Source: Viridothelium virens
Lineage: Eukaryota; Ascomycota; Dothideomycetes; Trypetheliales; Trypetheliaceae
Direction of reading: 5' to 3'
Length of the DNA: 64,000 bases
Assembly (NCBI GenBank): GCA_010094025.1
Contig: ML991792.1
Span: 310,001 to 374,000, forward strand
The notes beneath the pieces are model-generated. The model was not told where the DNA came from and did no database searches. It worked only from the letters and a program-made list of their open reading frames with translations. Of the stretch, positions 33,010 to 46,728 are shown piece by piece; the first letter of the stretch is position 1; the number at the start of each line of letters is the position of its first letter. The position numbers and the translations under genes are program-made.

Positions 33010-34667
33010 AGCAGCAGCCTAAGCTCGCCGAGACACGAGGAGTGGGCGAGGTTGGTGGAAAAGGATAGAGTAGCGAGGCGCCCCCTAAGAGACGGAAAGA
33101 CGTATGTCAGAGCATGCAAGAGGGATAGTGTAACTCTAGGCAGGCGCAAGTGTATCAACCACGGGCCGAATGCACTTGATGAGGGATTCAGCAGTAGTGC
33201 AGGCTGGCAGGATGATGGACGAAGTGGGTGAAGTGGAAGGAAAGAAACGAGCGGGATCTGCAGCTAAGCCGGTTGCGGCCTGGATGTTTCAGGGGTCGTT
33301 GAGGTCGGTTCGCTCCGCCGCCAAAAGCTGGGGGCGGCAGCGCACGGGATGGATCGTACCACTCGAAGCCACTGGCAGTCTGCCTCTTTCCGCCTCGAAC
33401 AACTCCCACTATTGCTCTCTACCTACCTTAGTACTTCCTCCACGCAGCCGCCACTATGCAATCCAGCATGAAGCACTTTCTCGGTGCGTGCTCGCAGCTG
33501 AGCTGGTCGGCTTCCGTCTGTCCGCTTGGCATGCCGAGACTGGAGGATCTCGGTGTCGTAGGCAGCGCCTGAGCATTCATTTCTTTTCTCCCTTTTGAGC
33601 GAAACAATAGGGCATTGCTGACGGGCAAGGACACATGCCTTAGCGTCTTCCGAGAGATCCGACAAAATAACTAATCTACGTCAGGTTCTCGTGGGTTTCT
33701 CCAGCTGCTTCTGCTCCGGAGATTTCCATCTCGTAATGGATATTGGATATGCACGCAGAGCCGCTTTGCAGGGTCAGCCCAACCTGCAGTGATTCTCGTT
33801 CTGCATTCCAGAAAAGTCATAAGCGAAAAACCTCTCAGGTACGGCCATTGTTTCTTTGAATAATGTTACCCCGCTCCTTGGCTACACGCCTTATGGCGCT
33901 TTAGCCTTTGAGCCTCGTCCATCCGTCTGAGTTTTACAAGTTCTCTTCTGTGGGCTATTTTCAGCTTCATTCGAATCAGGTTTGCGCCTAGCGGCAGATC
34001 TCATCCGCTCCTTCCCTGCTGACCCCATTGGCTTGGCGAACACGCCTAAATATCCCCTTTGCGTCTAAACCTCCTTCTGTTTGACAGGCGCCCTGGCCGT
34101 TTGCCGTTCGTCTTGAATGCAATGGTATGGAACTTCGATACACCGGTTCATCTACGTGGCAAATTTGTCAGTCTGTCCGGTTGTCATTTCTTCTTTGCAA
34201 AAGACAGCACCTCTTCCTAGACCTGCTCACTAGGCTTAATGCATCAAAGTGAGAATCCTGGCTGTCCATCTTGGCCAGAAGGCCTGCAGTCTGCATTCCC
34301 GATGATCTTTCCGTTTTGAATTAAGCTTGTCTTCGACGATCTTATGGTGTGCTCTTCTACCCTTCCGATTACGAGCTGCATCTCTTACCACTGCTATTTG
34401 TGGAGACATTCATCTACGATCTGCGGAAGCATGACCAAGGATACTGTAGCTCCAGAGAGCAAGCCCTCTCCTTTCATCCTTGCGAAGTCGTGATAGCTGC
34501 ATACAGGTAGAAACCAATTACAAGGGTCAAATATCTATATAACAGTCTGCTTTTCCCTCAGTTCATTCCATCTTCATCGAGTTCAATTCGACCCTCGCTT
34601 GAGTATCAATAGCACTTCTTCAGCATCTCTCGCTTCAACCCCAATAACGCTTCTGCCAGCCTTCATC
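33010..34667. other. Long intergenic region, divergent promoters
   Basis: 1.66 kb between AIM11 and the YT-rich secreted protein gene. No supported gene; a 142-codon ORF (33170-33598) has no motif. A TATA-like sequence (tctatataac) lies near 34533, about 130 bp before the ATG at 34668. Confidence 0.5.
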
Positions 34668-35343
34668 ATGCTTTTCAACAGCAAGACAGCTCTCCTCGCC
34701 GTAGTGGCCTCCAGCACCATCGCTGCTGCTGCGCCCGGTGGCTGGCCACAGTGGCCCACCTACCCACCTGCTCCTACATACGGCAGTCCAACTACCTACA
34801 AGTCCTCTTCCTCCAAGCAGACCTACTCAACTCCTCCGGTCTACTCGACTCCTAGCAAGAGCACTCAAACCTACCCTACCCCCACCAACACCTACAAGAC
34901 CTCCAAGAGCGAGACCTACTACACTCAGACCGAGTACAGCACTTCTTACAAGACTGAGACTGAAGTAAGGCTCTCTACCGTCTTTGTTGCCTACACCTAT
35001 GCTGATGGACCTACAGAGCGTGCCTTACACTACTAAGGTCCCTTACACTACCAAGGTCCCTTACACTCAGACCGAGACCTACACCACTTACAAGACTGAG
35101 ACTACTCCGGTCGTGATCACCACCTACAAGACCGAAACAGTGCCATACACAGAGACTAGCTATTCAACTGGCTACAGCGAGTCCACTGGCTACAGCGAGT
35201 CTACTGGCTACTCGTACAAGACAGAGACTGTGCCGTACACTTATACCTACTACACCACCTCCTCTGCTCCGGTCTACCCAACTCAGACATACCCAACCCA
35301 GCAGAGCTACCCACCCCAGCCTTATCCCACTAAGTCCTACTAA
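34668..35343 (+). CDS. Secreted Tyr/Thr-rich repetitive cell-wall-type protein
   Basis: Exons 34668-34964 and 35017-35343, 207 aa. A signal peptide (MLFNSKTALLAVVASSTIAAAA) precedes a P/Y/T/S-rich sequence. Repeats are visible: VPYTTK twice then VPYTQT, TYKTE several times, SESTGY twice, and PTQTYPTQ. The mature protein has no Cys. There is no enzyme domain and no GPI tail; it resembles repetitive structural or hyphal-surface proteins. The ATG at 34668 is used because it starts the signal peptide. Function is not identifiable. Confidence 0.75.
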
Positions 35344-36076
35344 GCGGGACAAGCACAGCTTCTAGGGCTTCGATAGAGAGATTTGACTGGGACAACTTGA
35401 CGAGAGAGACATACAATTTCAGAAAGCTGATGAAGGCAATTGGTCATTCTTACTTTCCTTAATACCCGGTTCGGTCATTCTTTTCTATGTAAAAGGATTA
35501 TTCAAAAACCGTAGAAAATGAAAGAAAATTTTGTTTTTGACGACGCAGCCCTAAGAGTTGTGAAATGCATGCACTCAGTCGGAGAAAATTGACCTCGTGG
35601 AATATATAAAAATAGAAACCATCTTCTCAAGGCTTGAGGTGTCGACAGAGATCTGGCTAATGCATGCCAAGACGGCACAAACCGATCGATGTACCTTCCC
35701 CGCATCTACCCACCCACCAGCACCATAGCCCCTGCACTTGCAAGCAGATACATGAGGAGAGCTACGTACTCGAATGCAACATGCACGATTAAACCACCAT
35801 CTCGGAAAGCGTACCTGCGTCTGGGGTCGTCTGGGGTTCATAATCCGACGTCAAAGAAAGCATTTTCATCAAGGTATGACACATTCCGAGGGTTCCTCCT
35901 TCGCTTTCCCAGACTTCCACCCACATTTCACGATGTGGACTCCGGATAAAGTGCGAGGCAATGCACGATTACATCGTACCCTCAAGACAGCGGGGTCATG
36001 AAACAACCCTAACCTTACCTCTCCTCTCCACCATCCATTCCCCACAACGACACCGCATTACGCCCTCACCCCCAGT
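35344..36076. other. Intergenic, no gene seen
   Basis: 733 bp between two plus-strand genes. Overlapping short ORFs on both strands (35575-36001) lack support. Confidence 0.5.
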
Positions 36077-36724
36077 ATGACGATCCGACAACGCGAAGAC
36101 CAGAAACCCTCCCCCCCACAATCCATCCTCATCCCCGGCGGCCACGGCGGCGCCCTCTCCATCCCCCGCAACTCCATCTTCCGCATCACCGACCTGCACG
36201 GCCAGCAAATCGTCGACCTACTCGCCTTCCGACTGCCCTCTCTCCGCGAGCGCCTCTCTGTCTCCTACACGCGGTACCAGCAGCGAGGCGGAGCGCTCGC
36301 AGCCGGCGACCACCTGTACACAAACAACAACAATCCGATGCTGCGGATCCGCGAGGACAGCGTGCGCGTGCACGATATGACGTTCATGGCGTGCAACCCG
36401 GGGTTCTATGCGGAGCAGGGGCTGGCGGGGCACCGGAACTGTTCGGAGAATCTGCTGGAGGGGTTGAGGGCGGCGGGGGTGGGGGAGGAGCTGGTGCGGG
36501 ATAGGCTGGAGTTGCCGGATCCGTGGAATGTGTTTCAGAATTCGCCGGAGTATACGCTGAAGGGTGGGTTGAGTACGTCGAGGGCGGGGGATTATATTGA
36601 GTTGGAGGCGGAGATGGATGTTTTGGTTGTGGGGAGTAGTTGTCCGTATGATGTCGAAGGGTTTAATGGAGGGAACGCGACGGATGTGATGATTGAGATA
36701 GTTGGGAGGAAGGAGGGGTTTTGA
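36077..36724 (+). CDS. DUF1989 (urea carboxylase-associated-like) protein
   Basis: Single exon, 215 aa. The DUF1989 layout is visible: ILIPGGHGGALSIPRNSIFRITD (about 17-39), GQQIVDLLAF, LYTNNNNPMLRIRED, HDMTFMACNPGFYAEQG, HRNCSENLLEGL, PDPWNVFQN, DYIELEAEMDVLVVGSSCPYD. The cysteine and histidine residues (MAC, HRNC, SSCPYD) could bind metal, as suggested for this family. Bacterial relatives sit beside urea carboxylase genes; the fungal role is not established. The 5' half is C-rich and the 3' half G-rich on the plus strand, an unusual skew. Confidence 0.85.
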   Translation: MTIRQREDQKPSPPQSILIPGGHGGALSIPRNSIFRITDLHGQQIVDLLAFRLPSLRERLSVSYTRYQQRGGALAAGDHLYTNNNNPMLRIREDSVRVHDMTFMACNPGFYAEQGLAGHRNCSENLLEGLRAAGVGEELVRDRLELPDPWNVFQNSPEYTLKGGLSTSRAGDYIELEAEMDVLVVGSSCPYDVEGFNGGNATDVMIEIVGRKEGF

Positions 36725-37716
36725 GGATGAAGGTGAGTCGGTTGGGATTTGTGTTGGATCAAGAACTGGTGTTGGGAAAATAAATTGACCAGGAAGGAAC
36801 CAATCCTATTTTTATGGCGATCACATATGACAAACAGGTGCCGGTCAAGACGATTCAGACCCTTGTTACCTCCTGCAGATATGACTGAAGTTCTGTTTTT
36901 TTATTTTTCTTCTAATTTATCTATCGAGCGAGATTATACTGCCTAATTCATGACAGATAGTACCGTCTCCGGAGGTAGCAATAACAGTCAGTATCAAAGT
37001 TACACTCTAATCTTCCGGAAAGATTAAATTCGATTCTGGGAGTTTTAAATCATTCACATCTTAGCATTTGGCAGCTTGTGTGAATACACTGAAACAGCGT
37101 TCAAGGGTATTAAGGTGATAACCTGAGTTGCTTAGTGCTTACTCCGAGTAGAGCTAGCGCCACCCTTGGCGTCTCGGTCATAATAGAATAGGCGAATGGA
37201 TGAGGTAATGGGGTCGGAAAATCTAGAAGTGCTTCTCAATTGGTACAAAACACCAAGTAGAAACTTGGTACTCTAATGGATTTGGATTAAAATCCGAGCT
37301 TTTGGGAGAGACGAGACCGCCAGCGTGGTCAAGGGTTGATTGGTACGCCACAGACTTGGAGCTTGCATTGTACACCTTAACGATGTCATGATGATTCCAT
37401 ACTTATCATCACGACCACGACCAAGTAGTTGAGAAAGGTCTTTGTTGTCCGGCGCCCCGGGCGGACAAGTCGGAAGCCGAGGACAGGGAGGCCTCAGCCT
37501 CGGCAGACAAACAATCAAGCTGCCTCCATCACCTTGAAATTGATAACTTCGAGTTTCGGTCACAATTACTGGTTCTTCTGATATCTGGAAGAGTGTTTCC
37601 GGAAACAAAACTCTGCACTTCTTCTTTCAATCACGAGGAGTAGGTCACAGCGACTTTCGATGGAAGGCCTCACTACGTAATTAAAGTACATCCCTGCTGA
37701 GCTTAAATCGTCATCC
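36725..37716. other. Intergenic, no gene seen
   Basis: 992 bp, AT-richer than its flanks; nothing recognised. Confidence 0.5.
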
Positions 37717-38877
37717 ATGGCGTCCACTACTCCGGCAGAGAACGGGGACGCTGAGAAGACAACATCTGAAAATATTTACTTCACTACAAATCCGCCGCCA
37801 GCAGAACTGGAGGCATACTGCGCCCAAGCCAAGGCCTTCATCGATAGCCATGCAAGGCGAGACCGAAAAGTCGCCCTCGTGACCTCAGGCGGAACGACGG
37901 TCCCACTTGAAAATCAGACCGTTCGATTTATCGATAACTTCTCTGCAGGCACGCGAGGGGCTACAAGTGCAGAGTACCTGCTGCGAGCCGGCTACGCAGT
38001 GATATTCCTGCATAGACGATTCTCACTTTTACCCTATTCTCGCCATTATTCACATAGCACCAATTGCTTTCTCGATTACCTCAAAGAGGATGATCGAGGG
38101 CGAGTCATGGTTGATGAAGAGTTCCAGTCTGAGATGGTGCAGGTACTGAGACAGTACACCAAAGCAAAGGAGAACAATTTATTACTTCTTTTACCTTTTG
38201 TCACCATCAACGAGTATCTCTGGGAACTTCGCGAGATCGCCAAGCTAATGCAGCCTCTTGGATGCAAGGCTCTGTTCTACCTTGCCGCAGCTGTGTCTGA
38301 CTTCTTTGTTCCTCGGGATCGCATGGTCGAGCACAAAATCCAGTCAAGCGAAGAGTTTGCTCAATCCGCTGCCACCAATGGCGAGGGGTCGAAGAAACCG
38401 GCTGCTCACACAGAAGGCAGAAGCCTCATCATCGATTTGGACCCTGTTCCGAAATTCCTCAAGCAGCTTGTCGATTCCTGGTCGCCAGAAGCCATGATTG
38501 TTAGCTTCAAGCTAGAAACTGACCCGGCGATTCTAACGCAGAAGGCCAAACATGCCCTAGATAAGTACTCGCATCATCTTGTTATCGGAAATTTACTCTC
38601 TACACGGAAGTGGGAAGTCGTGTTTGTCTCAGATAGTGACGATGCGAAATGGATCCGCGTGCCTAGGCGCAGAAGGACCAAGAGCAACTCAGGGCAGCAT
38701 GATCAAGTCGGTTTGGCAGCGGGTATGGACGACGCGGTTGTGGATAGTGATGAGGATGACTTGGTACCGATGGAAGGAGAACCGCCGATTGAAATTGAGT
38801 CTATGATCATACCCGAGCTCTCTGAGATGCACGAAACCCTGATTTCCAAAGCAAGGAGAGGACTCAGAGTGCGCTGA
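37717..38877 (+). CDS. CAB2: Phosphopantothenate-cysteine ligase
   Basis: Coenzyme A synthesis: joins cysteine to 4'-phosphopantothenate. Single exon, 386 aa. Family hallmarks: VALVTSGGTTVPLENQTVRF (about 49-68), DNFSAGTRGATSAEYLLRAG, VIFLHRRFSLLPYSRH, LFYLAAAVSDFFVPRDRMVEHKIQS, LIIDLDPVPKFLKQLV, MIVSFKLETDP, HLVIGNLLSTRKWEVVFV. The C-terminal part has an insertion of basic and acidic residues (PRRRRTKSN, DSDEDDLVP) before the IEIESMIIPEL helix. No intron is needed. Confidence 0.93.
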   Translation: MASTTPAENGDAEKTTSENIYFTTNPPPAELEAYCAQAKAFIDSHARRDRKVALVTSGGTTVPLENQTVRFIDNFSAGTRGATSAEYLLRAGYAVIFLHRRFSLLPYSRHYSHSTNCFLDYLKEDDRGRVMVDEEFQSEMVQVLRQYTKAKENNLLLLLPFVTINEYLWELREIAKLMQPLGCKALFYLAAAVSDFFVPRDRMVEHKIQSSEEFAQSAATNGEGSKKPAAHTEGRSLIIDLDPVPKFLKQLVDSWSPEAMIVSFKLETDPAILTQKAKHALDKYSHHLVIGNLLSTRKWEVVFVSDSDDAKWIRVPRRRRTKSNSGQHDQVGLAAGMDDAVVDSDEDDLVPMEGEPPIEIESMIIPELSEMHETLISKARRGLRVR

Positions 38878-39775
38878 ATTAATGAGAACAGATGTACTGT
38901 ACACTTACGCGGAAAAAGGTATCCCCACGCTGATGCGGGAAAATTGGTGGAGTTGCCCGACCACTTTTTTCTGAGTACTGTAGTGCATCTGAGAAAACAG
39001 GCCATCTTTGACTACACAGTCCGGAATCGAGGGTGGTCTCTCGTTAAAATTTCCGAAGAGTTGACAACGTCGTCAGTGAAGGAAGTAGAGGGCAACGGAA
39101 CTTGAGTGCGGACTCAGCCATGAGAGCATGAGAGATCACGGGCGATGCTTCGGAGTCAGGACGTTGAAAATTTTCCTCACTCGTCTGATGGAAGACTAAT
39201 GACAACACGGGAAACGCCACCGGCTCATATTACTCGACATGATTGCTAGCGAGGAAAAGGCTGAAACGTTGACTTCTCGCCTACACAGTAAGGATACTGG
39301 GTTCTCCACCCGATGAAGCGGCCCTGCATCCCTTGCGTTGTCTATGTCAAGGTCACGAGCTGTTTTCGAATTCCACAAGGGCGTCCACTACTAGGCGCGA
39401 GCAGGTCATAATGAAACTACCAGACCCTTGCGCCAACTTTCCAAAACCTAGAAGCCTAGAAGGAGATGTTTATCCCCCTCGCACAGTTATGCGAGAGACT
39501 CCATTCATATCCCTTCCTATAGAATAGGATCGCTTTTGCCCGTACCCATAATCTTCTAGATCTCCTGTTCAATGCTTTCACATCGGTATCACGTCTTACA
39601 TCTCCCATTGCGTTCAAATATGCAATTTATACTCTTATGCTCTTTTCTAATGACATGAGCCTTTGTCACGCATGATAGCCAGGGTTCCCAGCTCTGTCTC
39701 AGCTCCCTTTTACGTCTCTCCCAAGAACACATTCCTCTTACATTGGTTTTAGAGGCATCTTTCTAATACTTGCAG
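38878..39775. other. Intergenic; possible 5' exons of the following gene
   Basis: A 38-codon stretch opening with ATG at 39411 (MKLPDPCANFPKPRS) ends in a stop at 39527. A ctaatacttgcag acceptor-like site closes the region at 39775. I could not build a convincing first exon. Confidence 0.35.
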
Positions 39776-40653
39776 CTTCAGTAGCAACGGAAGTAAGGCC
39801 TCGTCGAAGGCATGACTCTGGAGCATTCTTGAACATATCGAGCTCGAAAGAGCGGCCACAATCTGAGACCTCCATCAATGCAATTCTGGACTTCTATGCG
39901 CGGCACCCGTCGCCAGAGATAATGACGTCTCGGACTAGCTATTTCCTGGCCTATCCCGCTATCCATCCTTCAACGCAGGAACCCCCTAGTTCATTAAGAC
40001 TACCAAGAAGGATTGGATTGGAGATCGTCTCTCAATCACGTTCAGAATGCCATGATCTTAAACAGGAACGGCAGCGAAGTGAAGACAATCTCCAGTAGGA
40101 ACCGTTGCCGGAAATTCCTGCAAACCCCCATCGACTAAACGAAAGTACCTTTTCGTCAAGCCAATTTTTTCCATTTACTCATGCCTCTGAAGAATGGGAC
40201 TCAACCAATCCGACTTGGCCGCTAGCATCCACTACACCCGCGCTCCTCCCACACTTCTCTGATAGCCCCTCTCGTCATTCAATCACGTCGGTTTCTGACG
40301 GCTCCCAATATAGTTGCGATGATGTATCGACATCGACGCCATCGGCAATGCCGAGATCCACAACCTTGCTGGATAGCGTGGAAAGCGACTCCCTGCTGAT
40401 CTCGGGATTTGACAGCGATGACGAAAAGGTCTCTTTTCTGAGAAGAGTCTTTACTTCCAGCCGTTGCTCCGTTGTCAAGAGCAAGAAGAAGCAGGCCATG
40501 GACGGAAAGAATGACTCTAGAGAGTTCGATCGGAATGCTGCAAAACGGAAGCAGGTTCCGTCTTTGAAGAATGTCATTTCTGTTTGCAGTGCTTTGATCC
40601 TTTGTCGTCGTACCAGAAGGAGGGGACTAAGTGGTACTAGACTAGCAAAATGA
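39776..40653 (+). pseudogene. Interrupted hypothetical coding region
   Basis: One frame is coding-like from an acceptor-like site at 39775 to a stop at 40653, broken by a single TAG at 40096-40098. The first segment contains SINAILDFYARHPSPEIM and SSLRLPRRIGLEIVSQS. The second starts EPLPEIPANPHR and is Ser-rich, with GFDSDDEKVSFLRRVF and KSKKKQAMDGK and a hydrophobic-basic end. No in-frame ATG opens the second segment. Either the TAG is removed by a 72-nt intron (gtctct donor near 40027, acceptor at 40098), or the gene is disrupted, or there is a sequence error. The first exon was not found. I recognise no family. Confidence 0.4.
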
Positions 40654-41869
40654 AGATGCTCCGAATGTCTCAGAGTTCCTTGGGCTGCCTAGCGAGGCGA
40701 TTGCAGTTAGGGAAAGGCTCACATCAGCCAGTGCACGAGATATGGCCTTGAATGTTCTTGCTGTAAAGATGTTTTGGTATAAGAGCGAGGATTCTCTATA
40801 TTAATGGTCTTATGCTCTATGACTCAGATTGTAGATCGCTCAGGTGTCACAAGTCTACCGCCAGTTGCATGCATTTCCTACAGCTTCCGGCCTCCCAATT
40901 TGTATGGCATCAAAACCCGCCCCACTTTGACGAGATCATCCTTTTTGATGCGTACCAGCAGTGCGCTTGTGATCGTCATCCTTCCGAAGAGACTGTCCGC
41001 TCTGTAGAGAAAAGCTAGTACAATCCATTGCTCTTCACCTTACATTGGCCGTGTCCGGGAATGAAGCACGCACCAAAGCATCGTAAGTGGTGGAGCCAGA
41101 CGATACCTCTTTGTACACGAAGTATCCTACGTGTTTGGTGTCTTGTCCTGTAGTAGCGTCCCACTGGCAACTACAGGATAAGTCACACTCAGCGATTGAG
41201 TAACCCTAGTTATGTCTCCGCTTCCGGGCCTGCAACTTTCACATACATCCCCGGCTGTAGCTATACAGTCACATGATATTTCTGGGCTGGTCCTGAGCAA
41301 CGCGTAAATTATCGCCTACCGCGCATTTCCAACTTTTGTGCCTCGATAATTCAATAGAGTGCAGAAACGAGGCTTCAGTCGCACCAACGTCCGCTTCCTC
41401 CCGGTCAACGGGAAAATGTAACTTGCGCACTTCGAACACTTCCGCGTAAACTCGCTGTCGAGAGCGCTTTTCGTCAAGGACGGGAGATGGTCACCGCTGG
41501 CGCGGATCGTGTAGTCACGGTGTGGAATGCGACGAGGGCGAGTAAAATGCTGGAGACGACGTAGTACAAAATCTTCTCTGGGCGTCCGTATCCAGTGGTA
41601 CTTGCTGAGTGCAATCAGGAGCTGGGAAAGTCGATTGGCGCGAGACCCGCAGGACGAGTGTTTATGTGGGGTTTGAGTCGTGATGAAAATACCCACAAAG
41701 TTCTACGTGCATCACGAGACTGGCTTCGTGCTTCAGAAATAGCTTCCTCGGCCCAAGATAACACTTTTGACATTGAAAGAAGTCTGGCTCCGCAGCAGTC
41801 AGGATGAGTCGCTTTATTTACCGGTGCTCAGCTGGCTCACATCGTCATTTTGAGAGTGATAAAAGGTCA
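40654..41869. other. Intergenic, no gene seen
   Basis: 1.2 kb. A minus ORF of 126 codons (41316-41696) has no recognised motif. Confidence 0.45.
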
Positions 41870-43856
<1,987 letters not shown>

Positions 43857-44219
43857 ATGAGTCCGATAGCTCGTTCCATGGTACAATTCACGCAGAGGAT
43901 CAGGAACCAAGATGTCCGCGATAAGACCTTGAAACTTATCGAACAGGCGACGCAATCGCCTGAGCTAGCCCACTTCACCAAGGCAATTCTAAAGTGAGAC
44001 GGATAAAACTTTCGATATAACATGTCTCTAACACACCGGAGGAGCCCAAGTCATACTAGTCACACAGACAGCAGACCGCATGCCACGGTTCGCTTTGCAA
44101 CGGATGCACAGAACGCCGCCGGGAAGGCTCAGACTGCTCATCTCTATTACGACGACAATTGGAACCATGCCAGCCATACTCTGTACCCTGAGCGTGAGGA
44201 GAAGAAAGATGATGAGTAG
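43857..44219 (+). CDS. Small hypothetical protein (two exons, 101 aa)
   Basis: Exons 43857-43993 and 44051-44219 give 101 aa. The 57-nt intron has a gtgaga donor, a CTAAC branch point about 20 nt before the aag acceptor, and phases that close. Exon 1 reads as a helical segment (MVQFTQRIRNQDVRDKTLKL, EQATQSPELAHFTKAIL). Exon 2 is polar and ends YYDDNWNHASHTLYPEREEK. The two parts are too short to stand out individually. I recognise no family; the splice geometry and helical exon 1 are the evidence. Confidence 0.5.
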
Positions 44220-45284
44220 GGATCTCGGAGCGATTGGGCGACAATTTGTATAAATACTGCTGTCATCTTATCTGAATAGAATGTAGATCTTTCCCTTAGA
44301 ACCCTTGCGTATTTGTCAGGGATGTATCGCTTGACGTATTCTAGGATATTTTCCAGATTATCCCAATCGAGACCACTCAAGTCCAAGCTTCGAGTTCGTT
44401 ATAGCATAAAGTACTATAGCAGATAGATTCCAGACCACGTGCCTCAACTGCCGTGGGGATCGAGTCGCACATTGCCTTCAGCCCCTTGTTGGCTGCGGAC
44501 TCATTCACTGTCGCGACTCTCTTGGTACTGGAAGCCTTCTGGAAGGGGAGTCACTAAAAAGTACTGAGGATAATCATCAGAACGTCGCGAGTGTATTTTA
44601 GACGTCATTGTGATATTGGAAAAGACAAAGATCTAGTGGTGAGAACTCATTCAGGAAGGTCCGCCGAGGGACTAATTACTAAGAAACAGAACGCATGAAT
44701 GCTGGGCGCAAGCTTGCGAATGGCAAGGCTTCGTCAGCTTGAGACACCTTTTCCCGCTGACTCTGTGCCCGACGATTGGATCTTTACTTGACCACGTCTT
44801 GTCGCAACTGGTCAAAGAGACGCGCATAATTTTTTCTCGCCGTTCCTGCCAGGATAGCCCAAAGAACACGCGGGTCCTTTGATGATCTCCATAAGATCCT
44901 GCAACACCAGGGATGTTTATTTAAGCTAATCTGTTGGTCGCTTAGACCATTTATGCTGATCCCTTGGGCCCAACTGCTATGCTCTCTCGCACCGACGGCC
45001 ACGCTAATTGTCTAGAGAGCCATGGGCACGCACGGCACAGCAAGGACAAGTCGGCCTTGGAGGAACACCATCTGCTGACCCAAAAACCTCGCTCACCAAA
45101 TAACGAGACAAGGTAGAGACGTACTACTTCAAGACACGACCGACAACAATCATTTGTCAGGCTCTGATTGTTGTGATTGCGCGAGCGGTCTTTCCATCAG
45201 CTACGCGTCATTGATCCTTGACTTTGCTCACAAGCCAGCACCGTCACCCAATCCACATATCCACAAGCGGTCTTTTCTCACCAG
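44220..45284. other. Intergenic, no gene seen
   Basis: 1.07 kb before the SDR gene. Short ORFs only. Confidence 0.5.
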
Positions 45285-46446
45285 ATGGGTAATATTCTAA
45301 GCCAGTTCTTCTTCATTCCCCAGCCTTCCATTACAGAAAAAAATTGTCCCGATCAGACGGGGCGGGTTAGTGCTCCATTCAACCAAACGTACATGAATTG
45401 ATGGTCTCACAGGTATTTTTTGTCACTGGTGGTTATGCCGGCGTTGGCATTGAACTATGTACAATTCTTTACAGCCACAACGCCACCGTTTATATCGCCG
45501 GCCGATCTGAGCCAAAAGCTCAGAAAGCCATCTTGAATATCAAGAAGTTGTATCCCAGGAGTGCTGGCCATCTGGAGTTCATTGATCTTGATCTTGCTGA
45601 TCTCTCTTCCATCAAACCCGCCATTGAAGCATTCACCACTATACAGCAGCGTCTCGATGTCCTTGTAAACAATGCCGGAGTACGTTTCCCGCCGAGCTTC
45701 ATGTCTTATATCACGCTTTGAATACCCGCGAATTTGAGTCTCCTAACGTTGCCATCCGCAGGTCATGTTTCCGCCCGAAGGAAGCACCAGCGCTCAAGGC
45801 CACGAGCTTCAAGTAGCTACAAATTGCCTTGGGCCTTATCTTCTCTACCAGCTACTCCTTCCAATCCTCACTACGACCGCCGCCAGCTCACCGACAGGTA
45901 GCGTGCGAGTAGCATGGGCCGGGTCTATCGCTGTGCATGTTGCCTCACCCGGCCCTCACGGGATTCAACTGGATAGCAGCGGATGTCCAAGTGACAAGGG
46001 CGTCATGCCGAATTATGGACAGACCAAAGTGGCTAATGCTATAATGGCACGGGAATTTGCAAAGACTACGCCGCAGACCGGCATCGTACATGCCGCTTTC
46101 AACCCCGGTAATCTGAGATCCGAGCTTCAGCGGCACTGGCAGGGCCTAGGCCGGTCTTTTACCGTGAGTGGTTATATCGACGTGAAAGTGCGAGCTGAGA
46201 CCTATTCTCTTACAGGTAAACTTTCTATGCTATCCGCCAATCAATGGTGCATACACAGAGTTATGGTCGGCACTGGCCCCTGAACTGACCCCTGATAAGA
46301 GTGGCGCATATGTCTTTCCTTGGGGCCGGTTCGGAAGCCTTCCTGCGGGTGTAGAGGAGTCTCTGAGGGGGAAAGCTGAAGGCGGGTCCGGCATCGCGGA
46401 GACTTTTCTGGCATGGTGCAGGCAGCAGACAGAGGCGTTCTTTTGA
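45285..46446 (+). CDS. Short-chain dehydrogenase/reductase (RDH/WWOX-like)
   Basis: NAD(P)-dependent oxidoreductase. Exons 45285-45365, 45413-45679, 45762-46163 and 46216-46446, 326 aa. The N-terminus MGNILSQFFFIPQPSITEKN matches a common fungal subfamily. The cofactor motif is TGGYAGVG, AGRS gives cofactor contacts, NNAG is intact, and the active-site Tyr-Lys is in NYGQTKVAN with the Ser region at WAGSIAV. The C-terminal LAPELTPDKSGAYVFPWGRFG is also subfamily-typical. Exon 4 starts in the frame VNFLCYPPINGAYTELW. Substrate unknown; it may be a cluster tailoring enzyme, but a 1.3-kb decayed region separates it from the monooxygenase gene. Confidence 0.9.
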
Positions 46447-46728
46447 CGTAGGAACTGCGACGCCTCCGTGGTTTTGCCCTATCTTCACTGATTTTTCTGC
46501 CTTCGTTGGTCGTCGCCTTCGAAGTCTAGTGAAATATTTGGTCTACAAATGTGTTTTCATCAGATTTTTGAGACGGTATTCCCCATCGTTCGGCACCATC
46601 CAGGTAGGAGCTCTTGATTTTGTCTTCTTCATGGCCACGACTCTTGGGGGAAGCGATCTTAATAATGGCGCAACACGACAGACACGAAGTACGGCTTGTC
46701 ATATCCTCTTGCCATGCGCAGAGGCTAG
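46447..46728. other. Intergenic
   Basis: Downstream of the SDR gene; possible further decayed upstream sequence of the reductase relic, not recognisable. Confidence 0.4.

Noticed and set aside
33170-33598. 142-codon plus-strand ORF
   Set aside because: No family motif, no splice context, overlaps the promoter side of AIM11.
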